Assembly (NCBI GenBank): GCA_029260795.1
Contig: JAJDCO010000108.1
Coordinates: 111,578-175,577 of the forward strand
Length of the DNA: 64,000 nt
DNA from: Planctomycetota bacterium
Lineage (GTDB): Bacteria > Planctomycetota > OFTM77
Direction of reading: 5' to 3'
Part shown: positions 8,090 through 16,747 of the stretch, one piece after another
How the letters are laid out: each line of letters begins with the position of its first letter
Position numbering within the stretch: position 1 is the first letter of the stretch
Position numbers and translations under genes: made by a program
Notes under the pieces: generated by a model
Databases searched by the model: none
Told to the model about the DNA's origin: nothing
Seen by the model: the letters and a program-made list of their open reading frames with translations, nothing else

Positions 8090-9754
8090 ATGAAACTCAG
8101 CCTGCACGTCTCCATTCCTGGGGAGGGAGTGCGCATCGTGCGGTTGGACCGGGATCGATTCGAGATCGGACGACACCCCGACTCGGACATCGTTCTGGCC
8201 GGTTCCGCCGTTTCGCGTTGCCATGCTCTGCTGCTGCGCACCGAGAAGAGCTACTGCGTCGAGGATCTCGGGGGCTTCAACGGGGTCTTCGTCGGGGGCC
8301 GACGCGTGCAGACTCACGAGCTCGCGCCCGGAGACGAGGTCGTCATCGGCGACAACCGACTTCTCTTCTCGGTCGAGACCGAGAGCGCCCCGGAGCCAGG
8401 TATCGTCGAGACCTTCAGCCCCTTGGAGGCGCAGCAGCCGTGGCCAACTCTCGCGCCGCTGCGCGAGATTGCCGGAGACATTGCCAGCGACATCGAGTTG
8501 CTCGTCCGCTCGGTCGCCGAGCTCGACGGCCACCGTTCGATGCCCGACGCACTCGGAGAGCTCGCGCGCCGCTTGATCGATCACCTCGGGGCCGATCGCG
8601 TCGTTTGGTGGCTGGGGCCGGGGACTTCGCTCGAGCCTCCACTCGTCATCGAGCGGCATCGAAACCGAACTCTCGCCCGCGAGCCTCTCGATGAAGACCT
8701 CATCGAGTGCGTCGCTCGCTCCAGCAAGCCCTTCGTGCGTCGTGTCACCACCGGTCACGGGACACGCTCCTGGATCGCTGCGCCGATCCCGCTGGCTCGT
8801 CGCCCCGGGGCCGTTCTGATCGCGGAGCGAGGCGCACAGCCCTTCGCGTTCGGCCCTCGAGAGCTCAAGCTCATCAGTGATCTCGGGCGCACGATCGCAC
8901 ACACCATCCATCGATGGCTCGAGCACGAGCACCTAGCTCGCAGCTACGACGATCTCGCTCGAGACAATCGCGCGTTGCGGAGCAGCCTGCAGATCGATGG
9001 CGACTTCAGCGCATTCGGCGGACAGACCCTCTCGGTTCGCCGCGCCCGCAGGCGAGCCCAGGCCTGGGTCGATGCGACTGGCCCGATCTTGATTCATGGA
9101 GAATCCGGAACCGGGCGCCGCCGGCTGGCCGAGCTGCTCCACTTCAATCGATCGTGGGCGTGGGGTCCCCTGATTGCAATCTCCTGCGCTTTGCAACCTG
9201 CCGGCGAGCTGGAGAGCCAGCTCTTCGGCCAGCGTGACGAGCCGGGCGACATCGCTGCGGCGCGCGGAGGTTCGCTCGTGCTTCTGCACGTCGAGAAGCT
9301 GCCGTCCGACCTCGCCCAGCCCCTCGCAAACCTCGTTCGCGGAGGCTCGACCTCGCTCGCGACGGGTGACACCGTCCGTGCGACCGACGTCCGATTCCTC
9401 GCCGTCGCCAACCGACCGCCCGGCAATCTCGTCAAGCGGCGACCGCAGCTCGCCGAGCTGATTGAAGCCTTCGAGTATCGACTGCCGCTCCCTCCTCTTC
9501 GGCGCATCCCCGACGACATCCCAATCCTCGCCGACGAATGTCTCCAAACCGCCAGTCGCGAGCTGGGCAAACACTTGCCGGGCATCGCGCCGAGCTGCGC
9601 CGCGCTTCTCTCTCGCTATCGATGGCCCGGGAACCGCCGAGAGCTCGAAGCCGTCATGCATCGCTGTGCGCTGCGTCTGAAAGATGGCGAAAGGCTGTCG
9701 ACGAAGCACTTGAGCGCTCTGGGCGAGTTCGGTGCGGCCTCCGCCGAGACTTGA
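8090..9754 (+). CDS. FHA-GAF-degenerate NtrC-like AAA+ protein
   Basis: 554 residues. Residues 1-95 form an FHA domain ('IGRHPDSDIVLAG', 'VSRCHA', 'NGVFVGG'), which binds phosphothreonine. About 130-290 is a GAF-like domain. About 320-545 resembles the central domain of sigma-54 activators. That domain is altered at every key site: Walker A reads 'GESGTGRR' with Arg for the catalytic Lys, the GAFTGA sigma-54 contact loop is missing, the Walker B acidic pair is lost ('GGSLVLLHVEKL'), and no C-terminal Fis-type helix-turn-helix follows 'YRWPGNRRELEAV'. It is therefore unlikely to hydrolyse ATP normally or to activate sigma-54, and may act as a scaffold or sensor downstream of Ser/Thr kinases. 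The ATG at 8090 was chosen because the FHA strand begins there. Confidence 0.85.
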   Translation: MKLSLHVSIPGEGVRIVRLDRDRFEIGRHPDSDIVLAGSAVSRCHALLLRTEKSYCVEDLGGFNGVFVGGRRVQTHELAPGDEVVIGDNRLLFSVETESAPEPGIVETFSPLEAQQPWPTLAPLREIAGDIASDIELLVRSVAELDGHRSMPDALGELARRLIDHLGADRVVWWLGPGTSLEPPLVIERHRNRTLAREPLDEDLIECVARSSKPFVRRVTTGHGTRSWIAAPIPLARRPGAVLIAERGAQPFAFGPRELKLISDLGRTIAHTIHRWLEHEHLARSYDDLARDNRALRSSLQIDGDFSAFGGQTLSVRRARRRAQAWVDATGPILIHGESGTGRRRLAELLHFNRSWAWGPLIAISCALQPAGELESQLFGQRDEPGDIAAARGGSLVLLHVEKLPSDLAQPLANLVRGGSTSLATGDTVRATDVRFLAVANRPPGNLVKRRPQLAELIEAFEYRLPLPPLRRIPDDIPILADECLQTASRELGKHLPGIAPSCAALLSRYRWPGNRRELEAVMHRCALRLKDGERLSTKHLSALGEFGAASAET

Positions 9755-10008
9755 CGATGCGGAGTGTGTCCGCGCAAGGAAGCGGAACGGGCACGATCTC
9801 TGCCCCTCCCGGGCGCCGCGTGGCGTCCGCAAGCGACGTAGACGGATGCTCGGCTTGGCACGCCGATAGAGACGAGGTGCCTCCGCCAGCGGGTCGCGGA
9901 AGCGCTGACATCATTAGACGCGAACACTCACATGAAGCTATTCTCTGAAGAAGCGGTACGACGGAAGCCGTCTTCCGCGACTTGAAATCACGACCGAGGA
10001 GCCGCTCG

Positions 10009-10233
10009 ATGTCTCCTGACTCGCTCCTGGCTTCGTGCCGGGTCCCCACTCCCGACGAGCTTCCAAAGGGGAGGCGGCGAGGCGATCGACGCTCCCAGCG
10101 CAACGTGGCCGAGAAAATCTCCGAGTGCGGCGGGCAGAGGATTCGGATCTTGCTCGAAGTGGACACCATCTTCGAGGAAGTCCGAGTGCGGCACCTCGAC
10201 GGCCGACAAACGGACTTCCTGCTCATTCGGTGA
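10009..10233 (+). CDS. Small hypothetical protein upstream of ASCH gene
   Basis: 74 residues, not recognised. It starts at ATG 10009 with a strong GAGGAG ribosome site 7 nt upstream. It has an Arg-rich N-terminal half, then a compact hydrophobic/charged segment 'RIRILLEVDTIFEEVRVRH'. Its stop is 12 nt before the ATG of the ASCH-domain gene and overlaps that gene's ribosome site, which suggests co-translation. There is an overlapping open frame on the other strand without a good start. The two well-placed ribosome sites are the main support for this gene. The 254 bp before it (9755-10008) hold no recognisable gene. Confidence 0.45.
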   Translation: MSPDSLLASCRVPTPDELPKGRRRGDRRSQRNVAEKISECGGQRIRILLEVDTIFEEVRVRHLDGRQTDFLLIR

Positions 10234-10245
10234 GAGGAGTACCCG

Positions 10246-10848
10246 ATGCTCTTTCAGAAGCGATTTCACGACGGCATCCGCCACGGAACGATCACGCAGA
10301 CTTTTCGCGCCTGGGAGACGCCCCGGGTGCGGGCGGGGCGCCCCTACCGATGCCCGCCGATTGGCTTGATCGAAGTGGATGCCGTCGAGGAGGTCAGGCT
10401 GGGCGAGGTCGAGGACGGCGCGGCGTCCGCGGCAGGGTTCGAGGACGCCTCCGAGCTGCGCTCGTTTCTTCAGAGCTCGACCACCCGTCGGATCACCTCT
10501 CGCTCGCGGGTGTTTCGCGTGCGGTTTCGATTCCGCACCCAAGCGGTCGACCCTCGTGAGGCGAAACAGCTCGACACCTCGAAGCCGGGCCTCGACGACG
10601 TCATCCTGAGGCTGGAATCCATCGACCGGCGGAGCCGACGAGGACCCTGGACGCGACAGGTGCTCGAGCTCATCGCACAACATCCGCGCACATCCGCCGC
10701 CCGGCTGGCTCCGCAAGCCGATCGGGAACGCCTGCCCTTCAAGGCGGACGTTCGAAAGCTCAAGGAGCTTGGCCTCACGATCAGTCACGACGTCGGGTAC
10801 TCGCTATCAAGGCGAGGCGAAGCCGTACTGAAGCGGCTGAAGGGTTGA
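10246..10848 (+). CDS. ASCH-domain protein with C-terminal winged-helix-like region
   Basis: 200 residues. The N-terminal 110 residues match the ASCH/PUA-like pattern: 'MLFQKRFHDGIRHGTITQTFRAW', a Gly/Pro turn 'VRAGRPY', 'IEVDAVEEV', then a helix 'GFEDASELRSFL' and 'VFRVRFRF.....DPR'. ASCH domains bind RNA or modified nucleobases; some are cytidine-derivative hydrolases. Residues about 120-200 ('DVILRLESIDRRSRRGPWTRQVLELI', 'LKELGLTISHDVGYSLSRRGEAVL') look like a small winged-helix. GAGAGGAG lies 6 nt before the ATG. It is paired with a small upstream gene at 10009. Function unknown; RNA or nucleotide binding is the reasonable inference. Confidence 0.7.
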   Translation: MLFQKRFHDGIRHGTITQTFRAWETPRVRAGRPYRCPPIGLIEVDAVEEVRLGEVEDGAASAAGFEDASELRSFLQSSTTRRITSRSRVFRVRFRFRTQAVDPREAKQLDTSKPGLDDVILRLESIDRRSRRGPWTRQVLELIAQHPRTSAARLAPQADRERLPFKADVRKLKELGLTISHDVGYSLSRRGEAVLKRLKG

Positions 10849-10978
10849 GACGCTCTTTCACCGCCTCAGCGCTCGGCGGCTTGCGCTCCTTCTCTCCCAG
10901 CCGCTTTCTGGGCTTGAGCCTGACCGAGGCTCTCGGCACACTCGACGCTCTCATTCCGCTCGACCTGGAGGTGTCACC

Positions 10979-12148
10979 TTGCGAAGCTCGACCTGCATCA
11001 TCCTGCTGGCACTGGCTGCGACGCCGTCGCTGATCGCTCAGCCCGAGTTCACTTCGGAGTCGCTTCCCGAGTGGCGCGAGTACCTTCTTCCCGACGAGCC
11101 GGCGAGCTGTTGGCGCGGAATCCCGTGGCAGCCCAGCTTCGCGCGCGCCGTGGTCGAGGCTCAAAAGAAGGACCAGCCCGTGCTCTTGTGGGCCATGAAT
11201 GGCCATCCGCTCGGCTGCACCTGAAACAACGGCGTACGCGCCAGGCAGGCTGTCTGGTCGGACCCCACCGTCCTCGATCTGACGCACTCCTTCGTCCCCG
11301 TCGCCGATGAGGTCGGACGACTTCAGAGACACACGGGCGCCGAGTGTGAGCTCTTTCAGAAGATCGCCGAGCAAGGACACGACGCCGGGCGCGAGCGACC
11401 GACAGGCACTCGCCAGGGCATCTATGCAACCGCGCCGAGCGGCAGACTCCTGGCCTCGGTCAACACGGTCGACCCGGGTCGCCTGGCAAAGATGCTGCGA
11501 CGGGCTCTTGCCGAGTGGGAGCGCCTTCCTCGAGCAGAGCGAGCTCACCCCGACCCCGAGGCCCTCCTCGCCGCCGACGCGAAGCGGTGGGAGCGGCTCT
11601 ATCCCGAGGACGGCCTCGTCCTGCTCGTGTACTCCCGCGACCTTCCGCGTAAGCGAGCACCCACCGGATGGCACGCAGACGCCCGGAACCAGGACTATGC
11701 ATGGTTCCGCAAGGTGGAGATCTCGAAGCTGCTTCCCGAGCCGGTCGAGGTCGGAGCGACAGCCAAGCTTCCGGAGAACATCGTGCGGCGCCTGGTGCGA
11801 CTGCATCTGCTGGACAATGTCCGAGGTCAGACCGGCCCCCTCCAGGACGAGGACATTCAGCGAGCGCGTTGGTCGCTCACCGTAACCGCCACCGAGGGCG
11901 ATCTCATCGAGCTCTCGCTCGATGGAGAGAGCCGCGCCGTGGCGAGGGGGCAGTGGCCGGTCTCCGGGTATCAGGACCGTGAGAGCCCGAAGGCTCAAGA
12001 GCGCGGCATGGACCTCCGGTGGTTGGGCAACTTCCACTCTGCCGTGATACCCGTGATGCCCTTGCCGAACAGGACACGGACTTCGGCACCGCCCAGCCGT
12101 CTTTCAAGCCCTACTGCCATGATGACGATTTCGTGGTCGACGGCGTGA
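10979..12148 (+). CDS. Secreted thioredoxin-like protein with in-frame TGA (probable selenoprotein, 'GCTU' motif)
   Basis: The frame starts at TTG 10979 with GGAGGTG five nt upstream and encodes a signal peptide (residues 1-20, ending 'PSLIAQ'). It continues to 'LLWAMNGHPLGCT', meets TGA at 11222-11224, and resumes in the same frame with 'NNGVRARQAVWSDP'. The protein-like sequence goes on without a stop to 12148, about 389 residues if TGA is selenocysteine. The stop falls at the redox loop of a thioredoxin-like fold, giving C-T-U, and a SECIS-like hairpin follows (11241-11257). Family memory: planctomycete relatives carry Cys or Sec at this place. The last 35 or so residues after 'QERGMDLRWLG' look unlike a natural end; from about 12040 another frame ('DTDFGTAQPSFKPYCHDDD') looks more protein-like, so a frameshift or rearrangement may affect the C-terminus. 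Role: probably a periplasmic redox protein. Confidence 0.8.
11241..11257 (+). promoter_or_regulatory. Putative bacterial SECIS hairpin after TGA 11222
   Basis: CCAGGCAGGCTGTCTGG folds as CCAGGC / GTCTGG (one G-U pair) with apical loop AGGCU. The loop Gs lie 24-25 nt after the TGA, inside the roughly 16-37 nt window of bacterial SECIS elements, and a G in the first two loop positions matches the consensus. ACGG at 11229 and CCGT downstream could add a lower stem. Folding was done by eye only. Confidence 0.6.
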
Positions 12149-12241
12149 TCATCCCCGAGCTGTTCGAGTGGTGCACGAGCGAGCCGCAGCGCCTCTTCAG
12201 CACCGCGGCCCACGAGCTCTCTCCGACGACCGTATCCCTCG

Positions 12242-13846
12242 CTACTTCCGGAGCCACGCCTCATCGAAGCGAGCGAATGTGATCCTCCGATACTCGTCTC
12301 GCTCGAAGAGCAAGCCGATCCCAGCGTTTGGAAGCGCGACCAGGCAAGAGTAGGCGGCCGATCCGGCGTGAACCGTCTTCGCGACCGGCCAGGTCGCGCC
12401 GTCGTCTTCACTGAGGCGAACCGTCATGTGATGCCTCCCGTCGGTCGAAGCCGGGTTCGCGAACAGAACCACTCCCGGTCGCGACTCCGAGCTCCAGCGG
12501 GACCGAATCAGGCTCGCCTGACAGACGGGCTCAATGAGGACGGGGTCATACGCCACGGCCGACCACGAATGGCCGCCGTCGGTGCTGGTCGCGATCGCTC
12601 GGCACGTCCTGGATCGCTCGTAGTTGCGCATGTTGAGCAACAGGCTCCCGTCCTCGCGCTCGATGACCTGGCACTCGTTCACGCCTGCCGAGAGTGCCTC
12701 GCCCCGACGCCAGCTCGCCCCGTGGTCGTCGCTCATGATCACGTGAGAGCCGTAGCCGCTGGGGACATCGGCGTTCGGACTCGAGTGATCGCACGGGATC
12801 ACGAGCCGGCCCGCCTGCTCGCCTCGAGTCAGCTGGATCCCGACTCCCGGCCCGGTCGCATACCAACGCCACTCGGGATGTTTCGTCGTCACCGTGATGT
12901 CGCGGGGTGTCGACCAGGTGCGACCATCATCCTCGGAGTGGCACACGAAGACGCGACGCGAGTCCTCGCCGGTGCCGGCCTTGATGGCGCTTTCGTGATC
13001 GGTGCCGAGGTTCCAGGTCATCAACAGCCAGAGGTGCCCGGTGGTTCGATCGACGACCGGGCAGGGGTTGCCACAGGTATTGGAGCCGTCATCCCACACG
13101 ACCTCGAGGTCGGACCAAGTCGTACCGTCATCGGTGCTGCGGCGCATGACGAGATCGATGTCTCCCGTATCGCTCCGGCTCCGACGCCGCCCTTCGGCGA
13201 AGGCCAAGAGGTTACCCCCCGCCGTTCGAACCGCGGCCGGAATGCGAAACGTGTCGTAGGCTTCCTGGCCACTCACGAACACGTCGGTCTCGAAAGGCGG
13301 TCGCGACTCGATGGGCGACGGAGAGATCGCTCCGTTGATGGACCACGACTCGATGTGCATCGTCGCCCGATGCGGACGCAACCCGATCGCGGCCACCAGC
13401 GGAACCGTGAGAGCGACCTCATGGGCCGTCTCGCCATCGATCTCGATCGTCAGCTTCCCGTTGCTTCGTCTGACCTCGAGCGCGAACGCTCGCTCCTCTT
13501 CGACCCTCGGCTCACCCAGCATCGCCTGGCCGCCGAAGAGCGAGCCCTCGACGAACATCTCGCCCGTCCGCCCCTCGAATCCGAAGTGGCTGCCGTCGAT
13601 GACGAACGACGCGGCGCTGCCTTCCAATTCGGTGATCGACAGCTTCGCCTTCACCGTCCACTCTCCGGGGCCGACCCGGGGTGTCGCCCACAGCACGGTC
13701 CCGACACCGGACCCGGTGAGGGCTCCATCCACCGTCTTCCACTCTCCCTCGGCGCGAACCGAATGGACTCTTCCGCGCTCGATCAAGACCTGGTCATCGG
13801 GGACGGCATCGATCAGCAGCGAGAGGAGCAGGAACCAGACAGACAT
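12242..13846 (-). CDS. Secreted exo-alpha-sialidase (GH33-like, BNR repeats)
   Basis: 534 residues. A signal peptide 'MSVWFLLLSLLIDAV' is followed by a concanavalin-like beta domain (about 20-175). The six-bladed sialidase propeller then begins with 'DTFRIPAAV', the FRIP motif that supplies an arginine-triad residue. Five Asp-boxes of the S-x-D-x-G-x-T-W type are visible: 'STDDGTTWS', 'SEDDGRTWS', 'SDDHGASW', 'STDGGHSWS' and 'SEDDGATW'. 'CQVIEREDGSLLLNMRN' matches the catalytic Glu/Arg region. Enzymes of this family release terminal sialic acids outside the cytoplasm. It could supply a NanA-like lyase encoded at 6984-7895. It is a single gene on the minus strand, divergent from the small membrane gene at 13943. 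The extreme C-terminus 'RRITFARFDEAWLR' is typical of the family. Confidence 0.92.
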   Translation of the reverse strand: MSVWFLLLSLLIDAVPDDQVLIERGRVHSVRAEGEWKTVDGALTGSGVGTVLWATPRVGPGEWTVKAKLSITELEGSAASFVIDGSHFGFEGRTGEMFVEGSLFGGQAMLGEPRVEEERAFALEVRRSNGKLTIEIDGETAHEVALTVPLVAAIGLRPHRATMHIESWSINGAISPSPIESRPPFETDVFVSGQEAYDTFRIPAAVRTAGGNLLAFAEGRRRSRSDTGDIDLVMRRSTDDGTTWSDLEVVWDDGSNTCGNPCPVVDRTTGHLWLLMTWNLGTDHESAIKAGTGEDSRRVFVCHSEDDGRTWSTPRDITVTTKHPEWRWYATGPGVGIQLTRGEQAGRLVIPCDHSSPNADVPSGYGSHVIMSDDHGASWRRGEALSAGVNECQVIEREDGSLLLNMRNYERSRTCRAIATSTDGGHSWSAVAYDPVLIEPVCQASLIRSRWSSESRPGVVLFANPASTDGRHHMTVRLSEDDGATWPVAKTVHAGSAAYSCLVALPNAGIGLLFERDEYRRITFARFDEAWLRK

Positions 13847-13942
13847 CGAGATCGCCTCAGTAATAGGATGACGGGATGAGCTCGCGCAGTGCCGAGGCTC
13901 GAATCGAGCTCATTGTGACCGATCTCTCAAAGGAGTTGCACA

Positions 13943-14281
13943 GTGCCGACGGTCGGATGGATCGGTGTCATCCTGGGTGTGTCGCTCGGGGTCGCGGGTG
14001 CAGTCTTCGGAACCGTGATGGGCCTTCGCAGCGCGCGGTCTCCACGCGAACGATCGTTCCTCGTGAAGGGAGCCCTCCTGACCTGGGCCTTGGCCACGGG
14101 CTTCGTCGCTGCCCTCTTACTGATCGAGACCTGGCATCGCCACCTCCTGTGGCCGGTCTACGCGATTGCGCTGATCGCGCTGGTCAACTTCGTCAATCGC
14201 AAGCAGGAGCTGATCCGACGCGCCGAAGCGGGGGGTGCCGATGCGCTCGACCAGGAAGCCGAGCCACGCGAACCCAAATGA
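13943..14281 (+). CDS. Small three-helix membrane protein
   Basis: 112 residues from a GTG at 13943 with AAGGAG 8 nt upstream. Three hydrophobic segments occur at about residues 5-25, 43-62 and 68-88, followed by a charged tail 'NRKQELIRRAEAGG'. No family is recognised. It lies alone between the divergent sialidase gene and the convergent secreted-protein gene. The 250 bp after it (14282-14531) show nothing recognisable. Confidence 0.7.
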   Translation: MPTVGWIGVILGVSLGVAGAVFGTVMGLRSARSPRERSFLVKGALLTWALATGFVAALLLIETWHRHLLWPVYAIALIALVNFVNRKQELIRRAEAGGADALDQEAEPREPK

Positions 14282-14531
14282 GACCTCCGGAATAACTTCA
14301 GGGGAGCGCTCCACTGACGAGGCCTTCGGGCTCTCACTCTCTTTCCTCGCTGTTCTCCTCGACGAGGGCCTCAACCATTCGCTTCGAGGGGGAGGCTGCT
14401 CCGCTGCGGCTCGTCCAGAGCGCCGGTCGCGACGGCGAGGCGAGCTGGCGGCCTTCATCGCGGTGACGGGGCTCCGAGCTGGTCGGGAGCTCGGGCTTCG
14501 AATCGGGGCATTCGCGTTGTGAGGAGGTGCT

Positions 14532-16652
14532 TCAGCGATCAACGGGGTCGTATGCGATCACCGTGTGAGGCGTGCGCCAAACGCGGCCGAGCGGATCCGG
14601 AGAGCGCTCCCAACCGCGCACGGCAAGATCGTCCTCGATCGTCACGGTGTCGCGACCGGTGCGGGGGTCTCGGAAGCGCCACAGCTCCACGAGTGACTCC
14701 GTCCCGAAGCCGGATCGAGAAGACCCGCCACGGGTCGCCGTCCAGTCGCCTTGCTCGCCCTCGCCTTCCCACATGCCCTTCAGATTGCTACCGCCTAGCT
14801 CGCCCGTGAGCCGATACTCCTTGCCATCGTGGGTCAGTCGGACGTCCAGACGACCGTCGCGAAACGTCCCTTCGACTAAGTCCGACAGGGCACCGCTCGC
14901 CGAGCCGCCTTGGACCCTCTCACCGCTCTGACGCAGCGTGAGCCGATACTCGAGGCCACCACTCGTCAGTCGCCACAGCCCGCTGAGGTCGGCCGTCTCG
15001 ATCGATTCCAAAGGCAGCGCTCGAAACAGCGCTTGGTCGTCGCCCTCGCGTGCTCGGATCGGGATCGCGCCCGTCGCCTCTGCATGCGGAGGCAAGGCAA
15101 AGAAAGATACAGTGGCGATGTCCTCGCGCGAGCTCGGCCGATGGTCTGCATCTCCCAGGGTGAGCTCGTGGGTCCCGGCCAATCGATACACCGGAACCGG
15201 GAGATCGAGCCGCGGATCGGCGAGGTCGAGCGCGTACATCATCTGGTTGTAGTCGTAGCGCGGCGTGGCGACGGGACTGTCGGAGAAGGTCCGTGTGTAC
15301 GTGCCTTCGAAGTAGATCCGGCGGCCGCCGTCTTGGTCGAAGAAGGCGTGATGGGCGGGGTTGTAGAACGTGTAGTGCTCGAAGTGTAGGATGCGTCGCG
15401 CGTATCCCCATGGCCCGACGGGTGTGTCCGCCTCGGCGAACCAGATCTCTCCGAGGAAGCTCGTGATCCAGATCCAGCGCCCGCGGTAGTCGTTCCAGGC
15501 GACCGAGCCCCGATCGGCCAGAAGCGGTCGACCGGTCGCGACGTCGCGGAGTCGCAGCACGGCCTCGCCTTCGGTGAGCGTGCCGTCGGTGATCGCTCGC
15601 TGGAGATCGCTCGGATGCAGGGCCGGCGCGCCGCGGCGCCAATCCCAGCGCGGAGCACCGTGAGCATCTCGAAGGAGGATCCTCTCTTGGGGAGCCTCTT
15701 CCCGAGGAGCCGCCATCGGCGTGAAGGCCTCGTAGCGATTCGGATCGCTCACGCCCGCCAAGGTCGGAGGCACTCGCAGATTCGGATGGACGTACATCCA
15801 CTCCTCGCCGCCCTGACTGGCGCGGAATGGATGCGCCGAGCGGTGGCCCTCGTCCAGGTCGAACTGCACGTGCGGGACGAAGATCTCCTTCTCCTCGTCA
15901 AAGATCGCGATACCCCAGGCGAGCGCGACGCCGAGGGACTCGATCACGCTGTACCGTGCGACGAGCCGCTTCTCTCCGTGCTCGTCCGGTAGGGAGGCGA
16001 CCCACTCGAGCCAAACCAGATGGCCTTCCCCGAAAGGGCACATCCGCTTGGCGAAGCCCTGATCGTCGACGAAGTACGTGAGGTCGATACCACGCTCCGG
16101 CTCGAGCCCTCCGAGCTCGGGTGGCTTGGAGGTCGCTCCCGCGGCGAGGAAGTTGCCGAGCGGATAGGCGACGCGCTCGGTGTCTCCCCAAAACCAGAAG
16201 TAGCGATCTCGGTAGCGCGTGACGACGACGGTGTCTTGCCCCATCACCCGGCCCGCTGCGAGCGGATCGGTGAGGGGCACCGCGTCACCCAAGAGGACGC
16301 TGTCTCGATAGATTCCGGCGCCCGTGATCCGGTAGAGGCGCTCGGCGATGTCGATTCGCTGCACCTCGAGCGTGGCTTCACCGCCGGGCTGGGTGTTCAG
16401 GGCGAGGCCCGCATAGCCGAAGCCGTCGGTGGCGAAGATGTAGCCCGGGCTCTCGATGTGGAAGAAGACGCGCTTCCCCAGAAGCCCCGGCTCATCGAAC
16501 GCAATCACTCCGCCGCTATCGGTGAGAAACTGCACCTCGTTCGTGGTCGTGAGCGACACCATCGGAACGGCTCGCCGGGTGTCGCGATCGATGACCGTGA
16601 TCCGAAAGGGCTCCTCGGCGGCGGCAACCCTCGGGATGCTCACCAGCAGCAT
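14532..16652 (-). CDS. Large secreted protein, propeller-like, unknown function
   Basis: About 706 residues from ATG 16652. The frame is open further upstream but no start codon lies between that ATG and the preceding gene. The leader is short ('MLLVSIPRVAAAEEPF'), so either the signal peptide is minimal or an unusual upstream codon is used. The N-terminal 100 residues look like a carboxypeptidase-regulatory-type beta domain ('ITVIDRDTRRAVPMVSLTTTN'). The middle carries Trp- and Tyr-rich blades, 'RYRDRYFWFWGDTERV', 'DTPVGPWGYARRI' and 'HFEHYTFYNPAHHAFFDQDGG', which recall DUF4185 or GH43-type propellers ('GDT', 'NPAHH'). A lipocalin-like beta region ('LSGLWRLTSGGLEYRLTLRQSGERVQG') lies near residue 560. 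An exported carbohydrate-related hydrolase or binding protein is a guess. The gene follows the ArsC-like gene on the same strand by 95 nt. Confidence 0.75.
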   Translation of the reverse strand: MLLVSIPRVAAAEEPFRITVIDRDTRRAVPMVSLTTTNEVQFLTDSGGVIAFDEPGLLGKRVFFHIESPGYIFATDGFGYAGLALNTQPGGEATLEVQRIDIAERLYRITGAGIYRDSVLLGDAVPLTDPLAAGRVMGQDTVVVTRYRDRYFWFWGDTERVAYPLGNFLAAGATSKPPELGGLEPERGIDLTYFVDDQGFAKRMCPFGEGHLVWLEWVASLPDEHGEKRLVARYSVIESLGVALAWGIAIFDEEKEIFVPHVQFDLDEGHRSAHPFRASQGGEEWMYVHPNLRVPPTLAGVSDPNRYEAFTPMAAPREEAPQERILLRDAHGAPRWDWRRGAPALHPSDLQRAITDGTLTEGEAVLRLRDVATGRPLLADRGSVAWNDYRGRWIWITSFLGEIWFAEADTPVGPWGYARRILHFEHYTFYNPAHHAFFDQDGGRRIYFEGTYTRTFSDSPVATPRYDYNQMMYALDLADPRLDLPVPVYRLAGTHELTLGDADHRPSSREDIATVSFFALPPHAEATGAIPIRAREGDDQALFRALPLESIETADLSGLWRLTSGGLEYRLTLRQSGERVQGGSASGALSDLVEGTFRDGRLDVRLTHDGKEYRLTGELGGSNLKGMWEGEGEQGDWTATRGGSSRSGFGTESLVELWRFRDPRTGRDTVTIEDDLAVRGWERSPDPLGRVWRTPHTVIAYDPVDR

Positions 16653-16747
16653 GAGGAGCGCCCCCCACTTCGAGAAGCGATGGGGGATCGATCGCCGCAG
16701 TCGACCGCATCGGTACCCGTCCGGCGGGTTGACGAACGATGGCGCGC

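Noticed and set aside
11995..12411. Minus-strand gene between the selenoprotein-like and sialidase genes
   Set aside because: The frame overlaps the 3' end of the sialidase gene and its N-terminal part is low-complexity; no recognised family.
12368..13879. 503-codon plus-strand open frame opposite the sialidase
   Set aside because: The minus strand has five Asp-boxes and a signal peptide; the plus frame has none.
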